Shown: positions 45,581-57,132, counted from the first letter of the stretch. The stretch is 64,000 nucleotides of DNA from Pseudonocardia sp. T1-2H (GCF_038039215.1 NZ_JBBPCL010000001.1:4402001-4466000); one strand, 5' to 3'. Program-made: numbers and translations. The notes: a model not told the origin generated them from the sequence alone.

Positions 45581-45677
45581 GCTGGACGAGCAGGCCCAGC
45601 AGTCGCTGACCGGCGTCCTTCAGCGCGTCCGTGGGTAGGCCGTCCGCGCGGCCGGGCTTCCCCGTCGTCTCAGCCAT
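45577..45677 (-). pseudogene. Start fragment of a helical protein, possibly SRPBCC-type
   Basis: The minus-strand start 'MAETTGKPGRADGLPTDALK' followed by 'DAGQRLLGLLVQRE' resembles the start of the SRPBCC proteins found in actinobacterial gas-vesicle clusters. Only 34 residues remain before the IS110 piece. Charged low-complexity frames at 45683-45955 may be further debris of the same locus. Confidence 0.3.
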
Positions 45678-45934
45678 TGCTGTCAGCAGGCCGGCCGCTC
45701 CTGCGACCGGCCGCGACCTTGCCTGCCGTATTTGCGACGGGGGCGGCCCTCCGCTTGGGGGTCGCCGTCGCGGCGCCCGCGCCCACAGGCGCGGCCCTTC
45801 CGAGCGAGGGCGAGCAGGAGGCGGCTCTGATGCCTCGGCTGTCTTCTCGTCCTCGGCAATGTCGTCGGGCTCGGCGCCCTCGTCCTCGGCGTACTCGTCC
45901 GTCTCGGGCTCCTCCTCGGCCTTTGCTGGCGGCA

Positions 45935-46070
45935 CGGGTTGCCGGCTACACCCACGTGCAGCTCGACGGCACGCTGATCCGTACCGACCGCTACAAGGCG
46001 GTCGGCCCGACGGCGGAGGTCGACCTGTGGTGGTGCTCACGGCCGGGCCGCACCTCGGCCAGCGACGGAG
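45935..46070 (+). mobile_element. IS5-family (DDE_Tnp_4) transposase relic
   Basis: The frame 'LAARVAGYTHVQLDGTLIRT' and 'DRYKAVGPTAEVDLWW' carries the first catalytic Asp region of this transposase type. The continuation is frameshifted. No ends were found. Confidence 0.5.
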
Positions 46071-46322
46071 GGGCCACCGGCCGCGTCCCGACGGCGGGGT
46101 CGCCCAGCCACCGACCCCTTCGACGCGGCCTGCACCGGCGGCCGACGGCTGGAACCTGGTGAGTGCGGACTGGCCCATCCGACCCGGGCTCTGCGCACCT
46201 GTCTCCGATCGGCAGTCCTACCCCACCCCAGCGATGTTTTCCCGCGATGGCCCCTGTGCTCGGGGTCACACCGGTACTAGCGTCGGCCGTTACCACCCAA
46301 TCTGCACCAGAAGGGGGCTGCC

Positions 46323-47615
46323 ATGCAGGTCGACGAACTTCTGAAGCCGTTCCCGATCAAGGAGTTCCACCCGTTCCCGCGGGCGATGATGGGGCCTGGG
46401 GCGCACGAGATGATCGGCCCGGAGGCCCTCAAGCTGGGCTTCAAGAAGACGCTCGTGATGACCTCGGGCCTGCGCGGCACCGACATCGTCCACAAGATCG
46501 TCGAGTCGATGAAGTACCACGGCCTCGAGGTCGTGGTCTACGACAAGGTCGAGTCCAACCCCAAGGACTACAACGTCATGGACGCTGTGGGCCTCTACCA
46601 GCAGAACAAGTGCGATTCGTTCGTCTCGATCGGCGGCGGTTCCTCGCACGACGCCTGCAAGGGCGCGCGCGTCTCGGTGGCCCACGACGGCCGCAACGTC
46701 AACGAGTTCGAAGGCTTCAACAAGTCCGAGAACCCGCAGAACCCGCCCCACATCGCGGTCTCCACCACGGCCGGCACCGGCTCGGAGACCTCGTGGGCCT
46801 ACGTCATCACCGACACCACGACGGACCCGGACAACCCGCACAAGTACGTGGCGTTCGACGACGCGTGCGTGACCTCGCTGGCGATCGACGACCCGGTGCT
46901 CTACTACGACTGCCCGATCGACTACACCGCGCAGTGCGGCTTCGACGTGCTCGCGCACGCCTCCGAGCCCTACGTCTCCCGGCTGAACTTCCCGCCGTCG
47001 CTCGGCAACGCGCTCTACGCGATCAAGCTGACCAACCAGAACCTGCGTGCCGCGGTGTGGAACGGGCAGGACCTGCCCGGTCGCGAGGGCATGATGTACG
47101 CGCAGTACATCGCCGCCCAGGCGTTCAACTCCGGCGGCCTGGGGATCATCCACTCGATCTCGCACGCCATGTCCGCGTTCTACGACACCCACCACGGCCT
47201 GAACAACGCCGTCGCGCTCCCGCGCGTCTGGGCGTTCAACATGCCGGTGGCCTACGAGCGGTTCGCCGACATCGCCGAGATGATGGACATCGACACCCAC
47301 GGCATGACCAAGGTGCAGGCCGCCGAGGCCGCGCTGGCGGCATCGATCCGGCTGTTGCGCGATGTGGGCATCCCGGAGCGCTTCGTCGATGTCACGAAGG
47401 ACAGCTACTCGAAGAACCGGCTCGGCCAGGGCCCGACCAAGTTCTACGAGAATCGGGGCACCATCTCCGGTGACGCCACCGAAGTGGACCGCCTCACCAA
47501 CCACGTCCTCGGTGACGCGTGCACCCCGGGCAACCCCAAGGAGTGCACGTTCGAGACGGTCCGCCCGGTGGTCGAGCACTGCATGAACGGCGACCTGGAC
47601 GAACTCCTTCGCTGA
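46323..47615 (+). CDS. mno: NDMA-dependent methanol dehydrogenase (methanol:NDMA oxidoreductase)
   Basis: The protein has 430 residues of the iron-containing alcohol dehydrogenase family. It starts 'MQVDELLKPFPIKEFHPFPR' and carries 'VESNPKDYNVMDAVGLYQQN', the NAD-binding 'SIGGGSSHDACKGARV' and the metal-site helices 'HSISHAMSAFYDTHHGLNNA'. This closely follows the Amycolatopsis methanol:NDMA oxidoreductase as I remember it. These nicotinoproteins hold NAD(H) tightly and pass electrons to mycofactocin in the cell. They oxidise methanol, ethanol and formaldehyde. mftM and an MftD-like gene nearby agree with this. The frame is intact. Confidence 0.93.
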   Translation: MQVDELLKPFPIKEFHPFPRAMMGPGAHEMIGPEALKLGFKKTLVMTSGLRGTDIVHKIVESMKYHGLEVVVYDKVESNPKDYNVMDAVGLYQQNKCDSFVSIGGGSSHDACKGARVSVAHDGRNVNEFEGFNKSENPQNPPHIAVSTTAGTGSETSWAYVITDTTTDPDNPHKYVAFDDACVTSLAIDDPVLYYDCPIDYTAQCGFDVLAHASEPYVSRLNFPPSLGNALYAIKLTNQNLRAAVWNGQDLPGREGMMYAQYIAAQAFNSGGLGIIHSISHAMSAFYDTHHGLNNAVALPRVWAFNMPVAYERFADIAEMMDIDTHGMTKVQAAEAALAASIRLLRDVGIPERFVDVTKDSYSKNRLGQGPTKFYENRGTISGDATEVDRLTNHVLGDACTPGNPKECTFETVRPVVEHCMNGDLDELLR

Positions 47616-47663
47616 TCCGCCCCCAGCGAGGAGTGCGCGTCGCACCGCTGGTCACTCGCCTTC

Positions 47664-47790
47664 CGAGCGCTTCCTCGCCGCGCGCCCGCTGCTCGAGGCG
47701 ATCCGCTACGAGCAGCCCGTCGTGCTGCTCATCGACGAGGTCGACCGCGCCGCGAGGCGCTGGAGGCGGTGCTGCTGGATTGGAGACCCG
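47664..47790 (+). pseudogene. MoxR-type AAA ATPase relic
   Basis: The piece reads 'ERFLAARPLLEAIRYEQPVV' and 'LLIDEVDRA', the Walker B region of MoxR/CoxD ATPases. After one missing base at about 47748 it continues 'EALEAVLLD'. Walker A and sensor regions are missing. It lies 48 bases after mno. Confidence 0.6.
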
Positions 47791-47990
47791 GGCGACCGGG
47801 AACGGGCGGCGAGGGACCGGGCGGCCGGCACGGCGAGGGCAGCTACGGCGACTCGGTGCGATCGGCCCGACCGGCCGAGGAGAACACCGCACCGGAGTCG
47901 CGCAAGGTCACCTCGAGCCAGGGCAGCCGGTCGTTCGGCCTGGGCCGCAAGCGCGCTCTGTGAGAGCGGCAGGGTAGGGAGGCGAGAGGC

Positions 47991-48313
47991 GTGGAAGCGA
48001 GCATCCACCGCTTCGTCCGACTGCTCCGGCGGCGGGGCGTGCGCATCTCGGTGTCCGAGACCCTGGATGCCATGGCGTGCGCAGGACAACCCGGAATCCT
48101 CGCCGAGCGGGAGGTGCTGCGGGAGGCACTGCGCGCCGCGGTGATCAAGGGCAGGCGCGACGACCCACCCCGGAGCCGCGGTACTCGTGGGCGCTCGGGC
48201 GCTGCGACCTGCCGGCCTACGCCGAGTCCTGCGACCGTGTGCGGGTGGTCCGCGACCTCACCGGCCTGGAGGCCACCGCCCACGAGATGGCCGACGAGCT
48301 GATCGGGCGCTGA
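47991..48313 (+). pseudogene. CoxE-like VWA protein relic, ends joined
   Basis: GTG 47991, after 'gggagg', starts 'VEASIHRFVRLLRRRGVRIS' and 'REVLREALRAAVIKGRRDD', the N-terminus of CoxE-like VWA proteins. In another frame it continues with the C-terminus of the same family: 'YSWALGRCDLPAYAESCDRV' and 'DLTGLEATAHEMADELIG', with a TGA at 48311-48313. The VWA core with its metal site is missing. MoxR and CoxE-like proteins usually work as a chaperone pair. Confidence 0.65.
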
Positions 48314-48460
48314 GCACCATCCGGCCGACGGTCCGCCCTACGTGGTCGTGCTGGTTCGGACCGACCCAGCACGCGGACCGGTCGCGCGGCGGAGCCCTTC
48401 AACCCGGCGGCAGGCGCCATTACCCTCATCCTGCTTGGGAACGAGAGGTGGCAGCCGCCG

Positions 48461-49162
48461 ATGATCTCGCTGGACAGGCTGGACAACGACCTCGCAGGCT
48501 GGCTGGCCCGCACCCTGATCGCGCCGGGGTTGCTGACCCCGGCGGCGTTCGAGGCCGCTTTCGTGGCAGTGGTGACGGCGGCGGCGGACGACCCGGACGA
48601 CGCGTGGCTCGCCTTCTACCGCAACACCCTGGCCGCGCTGACCGGCCGCGCGGTCCCTGGTGGAACCAACGCCGAGCTGGCGCCGGTGTACGCGCGGGCG
48701 GCGGAGCTCGTCGTGGGCACCGACGTCGTGGAGCTCGGGTGCTGCTTCGGCTTCTTCGCGCTGCGCCTGGCCGGCGCCGGGCGCCGGGTCACCGCGATGG
48801 ACATCTCGGCCGGCACCGTGGCGCTGCTGGCCCGGATCGCGCCCCGGCTGGGTCTGCACCTCGACGCGGTGGCCGGCGACGCCCGTGCCGCGCCGTTTGC
48901 GTCCGGATCGGCCGACACCGTGCTCGCCCTGCACCTGCTGGAGCACCTGCCCGAGGCCGCCGGCGACGCGGTGCTGGCCGAGATGCTGCGACTGGCCCGG
49001 CACCGGGCGGTCGTCGCCGTGCCCTACGAGGCGACGCCGAACCCGACCTGGGGTCACGTCCGCTGTTTCGACCACGCCGCGCTGCAGTCCCTCGGGGCGC
49101 GCACCGGCCGGCCGTTTCAGGTCACCGACCATCACGGCGGGTGGCTGGTCGTCGAGCCCTGA
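48461..49162 (+). CDS. mftM: SAM-dependent methyltransferase, probable mycofactocin oligosaccharide methyltransferase
   Basis: The protein has 233 residues. An N-terminal helical part ('AWLAFYRNTLAALTGRAVPG') precedes a class I methyltransferase with motif I 'VVELGCCFGFFALRLAGAG', 'ITAMDIS'-type motif II, and 'VLALHLLEHLPEA'. It ends 'VTDHHGGWLVVEP'. The layout corresponds to MftM, which methylates the glucan chain of mycofactocin. The methanol dehydrogenase upstream, a mycofactocin-dependent enzyme, supports this. The symbol rests on memory of the family, so it is probable and not certain. Confidence 0.7.
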   Translation: MISLDRLDNDLAGWLARTLIAPGLLTPAAFEAAFVAVVTAAADDPDDAWLAFYRNTLAALTGRAVPGGTNAELAPVYARAAELVVGTDVVELGCCFGFFALRLAGAGRRVTAMDISAGTVALLARIAPRLGLHLDAVAGDARAAPFASGSADTVLALHLLEHLPEAAGDAVLAEMLRLARHRAVVAVPYEATPNPTWGHVRCFDHAALQSLGARTGRPFQVTDHHGGWLVVEP

Positions 49163-50543
<1,381 letters not shown>

Positions 50544-50754
50544 GGAGGTCCATGTACGGCTGGAGCATGTCTGTCAGCTCGCGAGGATCGTCCGTCTCGA
50601 TCAACATGAATCCTGCTCCACCACCGGCCAAGTCGTACCAGCCGCGAATCCGATCTGGCTGGTTCGTGCCGGCGCTGTCCTGTTCGAGGATCCGGCGGCG
50701 CAATGCTTCGACCGTGGTGTGCGCATGCCACTTGAATTTGCAGTACCACAGCAT

Positions 50755-51112
50755 GTCTTTCGCCTCCTAATTTTGATCAATCCAATTGTTCACTGGGCCC
50801 GTGAGCGCGTCAAGCCAGCGTGAGTGTGAGGCGTCGTCGGGCGAGCGCGTGGAAGCCCGGTTCTCGACGAGGAGACTCGAACGTGTGGGTGCCCGAAACT
50901 CGGCACATGTCATGCGACGTGCTGGTATTCGTGAAGGAGTCCGCCGAGCCGGTCGTGTCGTCGGACGTGGGTGGTGTCGGTGTGGGTCTGGCGATGTTCG
51001 GGGGACTGAGTGGGAATCGGGGGGCGCCGTCAGGGCGACAGCGCCACCCGCAGACGCGTGCCGGGCGGCTCGTCCATCTACGGTGCTGCTCCAGGAGATG
51101 AGGTCGTTGCCC
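50755..51112. other. Intergenic stretch, nothing supported
   Basis: Several short frames exist but none looks like a protein I know. No RNA gene, repeat or terminator stands out. Confidence 0.35.
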
Positions 51113-51385
51113 TCACGGGTATGGCACCTCGGTGTTCGATGACGCCGGACTCGACTTGTCGAAGCTGGGCGCCTGACGGTGGATACCCCACAGCTCGCCG
51201 GTGATCTCCCGGTGCTGGGCGATCTCCAGGGTCAGGGTGCGAGCGAGCTCGCCGAAGGAGACGTCGAGCGTCAGGGCGTTGTACAGCTCCGGGACGGAGT
51301 TGCGTGGGAGCTCGACGTCGACGACCGGGCCGGCGACCTGAGCGACCCGGCCGGCCCTGGTCTGGGTACCAGCGGTGGCGGTCAT
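51113..51385 (-). pseudogene. ATP synthase beta subunit (AtpD) relic
   Basis: The frame starts like AtpD: '[20 protein letters not shown]' and '[20 protein letters not shown]'. After 'LEIAQH' it jumps to '[13 protein letters not shown]', which lies about 60 residues further on in AtpD, and then ends after 20 unrelated residues. The P-loop and catalytic core are absent. The working atpD must be elsewhere. Confidence 0.7.
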
Positions 51386-51399
51386 CAGGTCTCGCTTCC

Positions 51400-51580
51400 T
51401 GCGCTCGAGCCCTGGTGCGCGCTGGAGCCGGGTGGGCCTCGCAGAAGCGGTCGGCGGCCTCCTTGTCCCGCGAGTAGCCCGCAGCCACGGTCACGCCGCG
51501 GTTGGCCAGGCGATCGCAGGCCGCCCCGATGCCCCGGGTCCCCCGGTGACCAGCGCTACCTGCCCAGTCATGTCCGACAT
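51400..51580 (-). pseudogene. Short-chain dehydrogenase (PhaB-like) start fragment, frameshifted
   Basis: ATG 51580 gives 'MSDMTGQVALVTGG'. A C5 run at 51540-51544 then shifts the frame; C6 would give '[20 protein letters not shown]' and '[18 protein letters not shown]'. This is the NADPH-binding start of an acetoacetyl-CoA reductase type SDR. The rest is missing and the AtpD relic follows. It lies 15 bases after the thiolase, as phaB follows phaA. Confidence 0.65.
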
Positions 51581-51595
51581 ATCGATGATCTCTTC

Positions 51596-52780
51596 TCAGG
51601 CCGGAACGCGGAGGACGAGGGCTTCGCCCTGGCCGCCGCCGCCGCACAGGCCCGCGGCGCCGAGCCCGCCGCCGCGGCGGCCCAGTTCGAGCGCGAGGTG
51701 CAGGGCGAGACGAGCGCCCGACGCGCCGACGGGATGTCCCATCGCGATGGCCCCGCCGTTGACATTGACCACGGACGGGTCGATGCCCAGGTCGCGCATC
51801 GACTGGATGGCGACCGCGGCGAAGGCCTCGTTGATCTCGAACAGGTCGATGTCGGCGGGGGCCAAGCCCTCGCGGTCCAGAGCCTTGGCGATCGCGTTGG
51901 CCGGCTGGGACAGCAACGACGGGTCCGGGCCGGCGACGACGCCGTGCGCGCCGATCTCGGCGAGCACCGGAACGCCGAGCTGTTCGGCCGTGGCCCGGCT
52001 CATCACCACCACCGCCGCGCCGCCGTCGGAGATCTGCGAGGCAGATCCGGCCGTGATCGTGCCGTCGGCGGCGAAGGCAGGGCGCAGCTTGCCCAGCGAC
52101 TCGGCGGTGGTCCCGGGGCGCACACCCTCGTCCTCGGTGACCAGCAGCGGGTCGCCGCGGCGTTGGGGCACCTCCACGTTGACGATCTCGTCGTCGAACA
52201 GGCCGTTCTTGCCCGCGGTGGTGGCTCGCTCGTGTGACATCGCCGAATACTCGTCCTGTTCGGCGCGCCCGATGCCCCGGGCTGCGGTGTAGCGGTCGGT
52301 GGCGTCGCCCATCCCGAGCTGGTCGAACGAGCAGAACAGCGCGTCGCGCTGGGTGGCATCGATGAGGGAACCGTCGCCGTAGCGGTAGCCCAGCCGCGCG
52401 CCGGACAGCAGGTAGGGGCCGTTCGTCATCGACTCCATGCCCCCGGCGACGACCACGTCGAACTCGCCGTAGCCGATGAGCTGGTCGGCCGTGGCAATCG
52501 CATTGAGACCGGACAGACAGACCTTGTTCACGGTCAGCGCCGGCACGGTCATCGGGATCCCGCCCTTGACGGCGGCTTGGCGGGCGGTGATCTGTCCCGC
52601 GCCGGCTTGGATGACGTGTCCCATGATCACGTAGTCCACTTGGTCACCGGAGACCCCGGATCTGACCAGGGCTTCTGCGATGGCGATGCCCCCCAGGTCC
52701 ATGGCCGTGAAGCACTTGAGCGCGCCGGAAAGCTTGCCGATCGGGGTCCGGGCGCCTCCGACGATGACCGACCCTGGCAT
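51596..52780 (-). CDS. Acetyl-CoA C-acetyltransferase (thiolase)
   Basis: The protein has 394 residues. I chose ATG 52780 because 'gaggaag' lies eight bases upstream. The acylated Cys is C88 in '[12 protein letters not shown]'. 'NEAFAAVA', '[18 protein letters not shown]' and the C-terminal '[11 protein letters not shown]' complete the active site. It condenses two acetyl-CoA or cleaves acetoacetyl-CoA. The PhaB relic behind it suggests an old polyhydroxybutyrate operon (phaA-phaB). It may now serve acetoacetate metabolism. Confidence 0.93.
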   Translation of the reverse strand: MPGSVIVGGARTPIGKLSGALKCFTAMDLGGIAIAEALVRSGVSGDQVDYVIMGHVIQAGAGQITARQAAVKGGIPMTVPALTVNKVCLSGLNAIATADQLIGYGEFDVVVAGGMESMTNGPYLLSGARLGYRYGDGSLIDATQRDALFCSFDQLGMGDATDRYTAARGIGRAEQDEYSAMSHERATTAGKNGLFDDEIVNVEVPQRRGDPLLVTEDEGVRPGTTAESLGKLRPAFAADGTITAGSASQISDGGAAVVVMSRATAEQLGVPVLAEIGAHGVVAGPDPSLLSQPANAIAKALDREGLAPADIDLFEINEAFAAVAIQSMRDLGIDPSVVNVNGGAIAMGHPVGASGARLALHLALELGRRGGGLGAAGLCGGGGQGEALVLRVPA

Positions 52781-52952
52781 TGGGAACACTTCCTCACGTG
52801 GACTTACTTCGAATTGCTTGTCGGGCACATAGTTGGTGCTTACTGCAGACCGTGGTGGCCAACCCTGGACGAGCGGGCCGATCCCACCCGGAGGGTGCGC
52901 ACCAGGCCAGGCTCTGTCGATCGGCCGCCGCGGCGCAGGGTGCCGGCCTGCG

Positions 52953-54125
52953 CTAGGGCGCTCGGGTGAAGTCCGCAGGAACGATCAGATCGTCGCGAAC
53001 AAGATCGTGGATCGAGGCCCGCCCGAGTCCGAGGAGTGCCTCGTCGATCCCGCTGCGCAGGATCTCCAGCACGTTCTTGACCCCGGCCTCGCCGTTGGCC
53101 GCCATCCCCCACAGGTAGGCGCGTCCGATCATCACGGCCTTGGCACCGAGGGCGAGGGCCTTGACGACGTCGCTTCCGCGGCGGATCCCGCCGTCGAGCA
53201 GGACCTCGATCTGGTCTCCGACCGCGTCGACCACGCCGGGCAGGGCGCGGATGGACCCCGGGGTGCCGTCGAGGTTGTTGCCCCCGTGATTGGACACCGA
53301 GATGGCGGTGGCCCCGATGTCGACCGCGCGGCGGGCGTCGTCGGGATGCATGATCCCCTTGATGGCGAAGGGGCCGCCCCACTCCTCGCGCAGCCATCTG
53401 ACGTCGTCCCATGCCGGCAGCGGCGTGCCCATCCACTCCCCGTAGGCACCGAAGAACGTCGGGGCCTGCTCGCCGGGCGCGGCGAGGTTGGGCGTGGTGA
53501 GGTCGGGAATCCCGCCGTGGCGCATGAAGTCGATCAGCCACCAGGGCCGCACGATCCCCTCCGGCGCGAACCGCAGCATCGCCTTCAGGCTCATCCGCTC
53601 CGGGATCGGCGGGCTGCCCCAATCCCGCCGGGTGGAGAACGACCAGTCCAGCGTGACGATCAGGGCCTTAGCCCCGGCCTTCTTGGCCCGCTCCGCCCGC
53701 TCCAGGATGCGCTCCCGGGTCCCCACCCAGTACATCTGGAAGAAGACCTGCGGGTTGGCCTCGGCGACGTCCTCGATCGGTTTGCTGGCGAACGAGCTCA
53801 ACCCGATCGCCGTCCCGGCCGCCGCCGAGGCCCGGGCGACCGCGACCTCCCCGTCCGGGCTCACCGCCTGCACCCCGGTCGGCGAGATGATCACCGGCAA
53901 GGAGATGTCCTGACCGAGCACCCTGGTCGACTGGTCCCGGTGCTGGGGAAGGTCGGCGATGTGCGGCCGGAACCCCAGCTCACTGAACGCGTTCACGTTG
54001 TCGTCGAGGGTCAGGCCCTGCTCGGACCCGGCGACCAGCGCCATGTATACCGATTTCGGCAGCCGCTTCTTCGCCCGACGCTGCGCCTCGGCAACCGTCT
54101 CGAACCACTCTCTACTGCTTGCCAT
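52953..54125 (-). CDS. mftD: MftD-like FMN-dependent alpha-hydroxy-acid oxidase family protein
   Basis: The protein has 390 residues. It starts '[20 protein letters not shown]'. The FMN barrel shows '[20 protein letters not shown]', '[20 protein letters not shown]', '[20 protein letters not shown]' with the catalytic His and '[20 protein letters not shown]'. '[20 protein letters not shown]' is shared with MftD, which oxidises a mycofactocin precursor to its redox-active form. It could also be a paralogue acting on a hydroxy acid. mftA, B, C, E and F are not in the window. It shares the strand with the aldehyde dehydrogenase upstream. Confidence 0.75.
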   Translation of the reverse strand: MASSREWFETVAEAQRRAKKRLPKSVYMALVAGSEQGLTLDDNVNAFSELGFRPHIADLPQHRDQSTRVLGQDISLPVIISPTGVQAVSPDGEVAVARASAAAGTAIGLSSFASKPIEDVAEANPQVFFQMYWVGTRERILERAERAKKAGAKALIVTLDWSFSTRRDWGSPPIPERMSLKAMLRFAPEGIVRPWWLIDFMRHGGIPDLTTPNLAAPGEQAPTFFGAYGEWMGTPLPAWDDVRWLREEWGGPFAIKGIMHPDDARRAVDIGATAISVSNHGGNNLDGTPGSIRALPGVVDAVGDQIEVLLDGGIRRGSDVVKALALGAKAVMIGRAYLWGMAANGEAGVKNVLEILRSGIDEALLGLGRASIHDLVRDDLIVPADFTRAP

Positions 54126-54262
54126 TTCCACTCCCGTACCGCTCTCACAGCCGGTCCAGATCCGATCTGGTGAGGGGTTGCGTCGGGTGCCGCGACGCGG
54201 CCCCGACCCCGTTCATGTGCCCCTCTCCATTGCGGAACTCCGGTCAGAGGGACCGGTCCTGG

Positions 54263-55765
54263 TCACAGTCGCATGCACACGGATTTGATCTGGGTGTACA
54301 GGTTGAGGACCTCGTGGCCCATTTCGCGGCCCCACCCGGACTGCTTGTAGCCGCCGAAGGGCAGTGCGGCGTCGAAGACGTTGTAGCAGTTGACCCAGAC
54401 GGTGCCGGCGTGCAGCCGTTCGGCCATGCGGTGGGCTCTGCTCAGGTCCTTGGTCCAGACCCCGGAGCCGAGGCCGTAGATCGTGTCGTTGGCCGCGGGC
54501 AGCACGTCGTTCTCCCGGGAGAAGGGATGGGCGGTGACCACCGGCCCGAAGATCTCCTCGCGCACCACCTTCATGTTCGGGTTGGTGTCCACCAGCACGG
54601 TCGGTTCGATGAAGTATCCGGGACCGTCCATCTTGCGGCCGCCGCTCAACGCCCGGGCCCCCTCGGCGAACCCGGACTCGACGTAGTCCCAGACCCGGTC
54701 CAACTGCTCCTCGGCCACCAGCGGGCCCATCTCGGTGGCCGGATCCATGCCCGGGCCGACCTTCATCTGCTTCGCTTGTTCGGCTACTCCCTCGGTCACC
54801 TCGTCGAAAGCGCCGTCCTCGACATACAGCCGCGACCCGGCCGAGCAGACCTGGCCGTGGTTGAAGAAGATCGCGCTCGCCGCACCGGGAATCGCCTGAT
54901 CCATGTCGGCGTCGGCGAACACCACGTTCGGCGACTTGCCGCCCAGTTCCAGCGTGACCTTCTTCAGGTTGCCCGTCGCAGCCCCGATGATGCGTTTGCC
55001 GACCGCGGTGGAGCCGGTGAAAGCGATCTTGTCCACGTCCGGGTGCGCGGCCAGGGCCTCCCCGGCGATCGGCCCCGGCCCGGGAACGACGTTGACCACA
55101 CCCTTGGGGAAACCGGCCTCCATGATCAGCTCGCCCAGGCGCAGCGCCGTCAGCGGGGTGTGCTCGGCCGGCTTGAACACGACCGTGTTGCCCCCGGCCA
55201 GGGCGGGACCCAGTTTCCAGGCGGCCATGAGCAGCGGGAAGTTCCACGGGATGATCTGCCCCACCACCCCCAACGGTTCCCGCAGCGTGTAGGCGTGGTA
55301 CATCGCGCCGGGCGTGTAGGGCACCGACAGCGGGATCGTGTTGCCCTCCAGCTTGTTGGCCCAGCCGGCCATGTACTGGAACAGCTCAGCGGTCAGCGGC
55401 ACATCGACCGCGCGGGTGACGCTGATCGGCTTGCCGTTGTCGAGGGTTTCCAGCTCGGCGAACTCCTCCAGGTGCTCCAGCACCAGATCGCCGAGCTTCC
55501 AGATGAGCCGCCCCCGCTCGGTCGCGGTCATCGCCGGCCAGGGCCCGGTCTCAAACGCCCGCCGCGCCGCCCGCACCGCCCGGTCGATGTCGACCTCGTC
55601 GGCCTGGGCGCACTCGGCCAGGAGCTCACCGGTGGCCGGATTGTGGGTCTGGAAGGTCTGCTCGGACTTCGCCTTCACCCAGTCCCCGTCGATGAGCAGC
55701 TCCCACCGACGGGCGGTGTACTCCTTGACCTTCGGGTCTACCGGAAGATCAGCTATCGCGTTCAT
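54263..55765 (-). CDS. NAD-dependent aldehyde dehydrogenase
   Basis: The protein has 500 residues from ATG, with 'ggagg' six bases upstream. 'LGVVGQIIPWNFPLLMAAWK', 'FTGSTAVGKRIIGAATGN', 'VTLELGGKSPNVVFADAD' and the catalytic Cys in 'FNHGQVCSAGSRLYV' are standard. It resembles the class of acetaldehyde dehydrogenases that feed acetate to acetyl-CoA synthetase. Methanol/ethanol dehydrogenase, this enzyme and AcsA together make a complete alcohol to acetyl-CoA route in the window. The frame is intact. Confidence 0.94.
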   Translation of the reverse strand: MNAIADLPVDPKVKEYTARRWELLIDGDWVKAKSEQTFQTHNPATGELLAECAQADEVDIDRAVRAARRAFETGPWPAMTATERGRLIWKLGDLVLEHLEEFAELETLDNGKPISVTRAVDVPLTAELFQYMAGWANKLEGNTIPLSVPYTPGAMYHAYTLREPLGVVGQIIPWNFPLLMAAWKLGPALAGGNTVVFKPAEHTPLTALRLGELIMEAGFPKGVVNVVPGPGPIAGEALAAHPDVDKIAFTGSTAVGKRIIGAATGNLKKVTLELGGKSPNVVFADADMDQAIPGAASAIFFNHGQVCSAGSRLYVEDGAFDEVTEGVAEQAKQMKVGPGMDPATEMGPLVAEEQLDRVWDYVESGFAEGARALSGGRKMDGPGYFIEPTVLVDTNPNMKVVREEIFGPVVTAHPFSRENDVLPAANDTIYGLGSGVWTKDLSRAHRMAERLHAGTVWVNCYNVFDAALPFGGYKQSGWGREMGHEVLNLYTQIKSVCMRL

Positions 55766-55994
55766 GAATCCTCCCATGCCGGTGCGGTGTCCCACCGCGC
55801 GATCGTGGTGGGCGACATGGCCCGATGGTCGACAAAAAGTAGGCACGCTGCAGCGGAGCCGAGCAGGCCGGGAACCGTCTGTACCGTGAGCCGAGCCAGA
55901 CGCGTTGCTCAGGGAACCGCCCTGGGCAGCGGTGGGAAAGGACGGATCGGAGAACGGCTCATCACCATCCCCGATAACACCTTCATGATCGCCC

Positions 55995-56921
55995 TCAGGA
56001 TCGCGCTTGGCCCGCCACCTGAGCCCGCGGTTCCAGCCAGCCCAGCCGCCGGGACAGCGCGCGGGCGCACCCGAGGACGGCGTGGACGTGCTCGGAGGAG
56101 TCACCGGCCCGCCACAGCAGCGACCACGGATAGCGCGACGGGGGAGCCACCAACGGCCTCCATGCCATCCCCGTCCCCGGCGGTACACACGAGGACGGTG
56201 CACACAGCACGCAGCGCTGTTGCACGACGAGGTCGACCGAGGCTCGGATGCTGTCCACGGTCCCCCGGTACAGGGTGGGGATGAAACCGACCGAGCGGCA
56301 CAGCTCGATCACGAACTGGTTGAACTCCGGGGCCCGTTCGTCCTCGGCGAACAGCAGAGGTTCGGTGGCGAGGGTGGCGACCGGGACGACGGACAGCCCC
56401 CCGAAGCGGTGTCCCTCGGCGACGAGCACCCCGAGCGGGTCCAGACGAAACAGTTCGGAGGCCACGCTCGGCGGGGCCAGCGACGCCCGCCCGAGGCCCA
56501 CGTCCAACCGCCCGTCGACCAGTCGCTGGAACTGTTCGGGCACACCGACCTCGACCTGGTGGATCTCCAGGTCGGGATAGCGCTGCCGGAGCTCATGCAG
56601 GATCAGTGGCATCGAGTCGTAGCTGGCGTCGACGATCCCCACCCGCAGGTGGGGCGTTGAGCAGGCGGCGCGCTGCGCGGCCACCGCCGCCCGCTCGACG
56701 TGGGCGAGGATCTGCCGGGCCTCGATCAGAAAAGCGGCGCCGGCCGCGTTCAGCTGCACGTGGTGGGTCGTACGCTCGATCAGGAGCACCCCCAGCTCCC
56801 GCTCCAAACGTTGCAGCTGCTGGCTCAGCGCAGACTGGACGATGTGTTCGCGTGCCGCGGCCCGGCCGAAGTGCAGCTCCTCGGCGAGGGTGACGAAGTA
56901 GTGCAGCTGCCGAAGCTCCAT
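55995..56921 (-). CDS. LysR-family transcriptional regulator
   Basis: The protein has 308 residues from ATG 56921; GTG 56930 is three codons longer. The helix-turn-helix 'MELRQLHYFVTLAEELHFGR' and 'VQSALSQQLQRLERELGVLL' is at the N-terminus, followed by the effector domain ('LRVGIVDASYDSMPLILHEL'). It lies between the aldehyde dehydrogenase gene on the same strand and the divergent acsA. The 200 bases between LysR and AcsA should hold a shared control region. It is the likely regulator of the C2 block. Confidence 0.93.
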   Translation of the reverse strand: MELRQLHYFVTLAEELHFGRAAAREHIVQSALSQQLQRLERELGVLLIERTTHHVQLNAAGAAFLIEARQILAHVERAAVAAQRAACSTPHLRVGIVDASYDSMPLILHELRQRYPDLEIHQVEVGVPEQFQRLVDGRLDVGLGRASLAPPSVASELFRLDPLGVLVAEGHRFGGLSVVPVATLATEPLLFAEDERAPEFNQFVIELCRSVGFIPTLYRGTVDSIRASVDLVVQQRCVLCAPSSCVPPGTGMAWRPLVAPPSRYPWSLLWRAGDSSEHVHAVLGCARALSRRLGWLEPRAQVAGQARS

Positions 56922-56992
56922 GCGCGACACCCCCGATCAGGCTTGCCGTGGAGTCACGCCGCTACGGTCAGTCTGGCGGGTTGCCTTGGCAC

Positions 56993-57028
56993 AGTCCAGG
57001 TCCCGCGGCCGGAGCGAGGTGCCGTTCA
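56993..57028 (+). repeat. 36-bp direct repeat, copy 1
   Basis: This stretch in the lysR-acsA intergenic region matches 60343-60378 at 32 of 36 positions, and all four differences are transitions. It begins agtccaggtcccgcggccgg. The two copies flank acsA and acuC exactly. Confidence 0.75.
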
Positions 57029-57132
57029 CCTCCCGGGTGGCCGGGGTTCCCTGTTCCTGTGCGACCCAGCGCGCTAGCCTGATCGGTCCGCACCGTTTGA
57101 TCCCTCGCCGGGCTTCTTCCCAGGAGCGAGTG

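Noticed and set aside
45683..45955. Charged minus-strand frames resembling gas-vesicle proteins
   Set aside because: The similarity is only compositional (Glu- and Arg-rich), frames are broken and there is no start; kept as a hint only.
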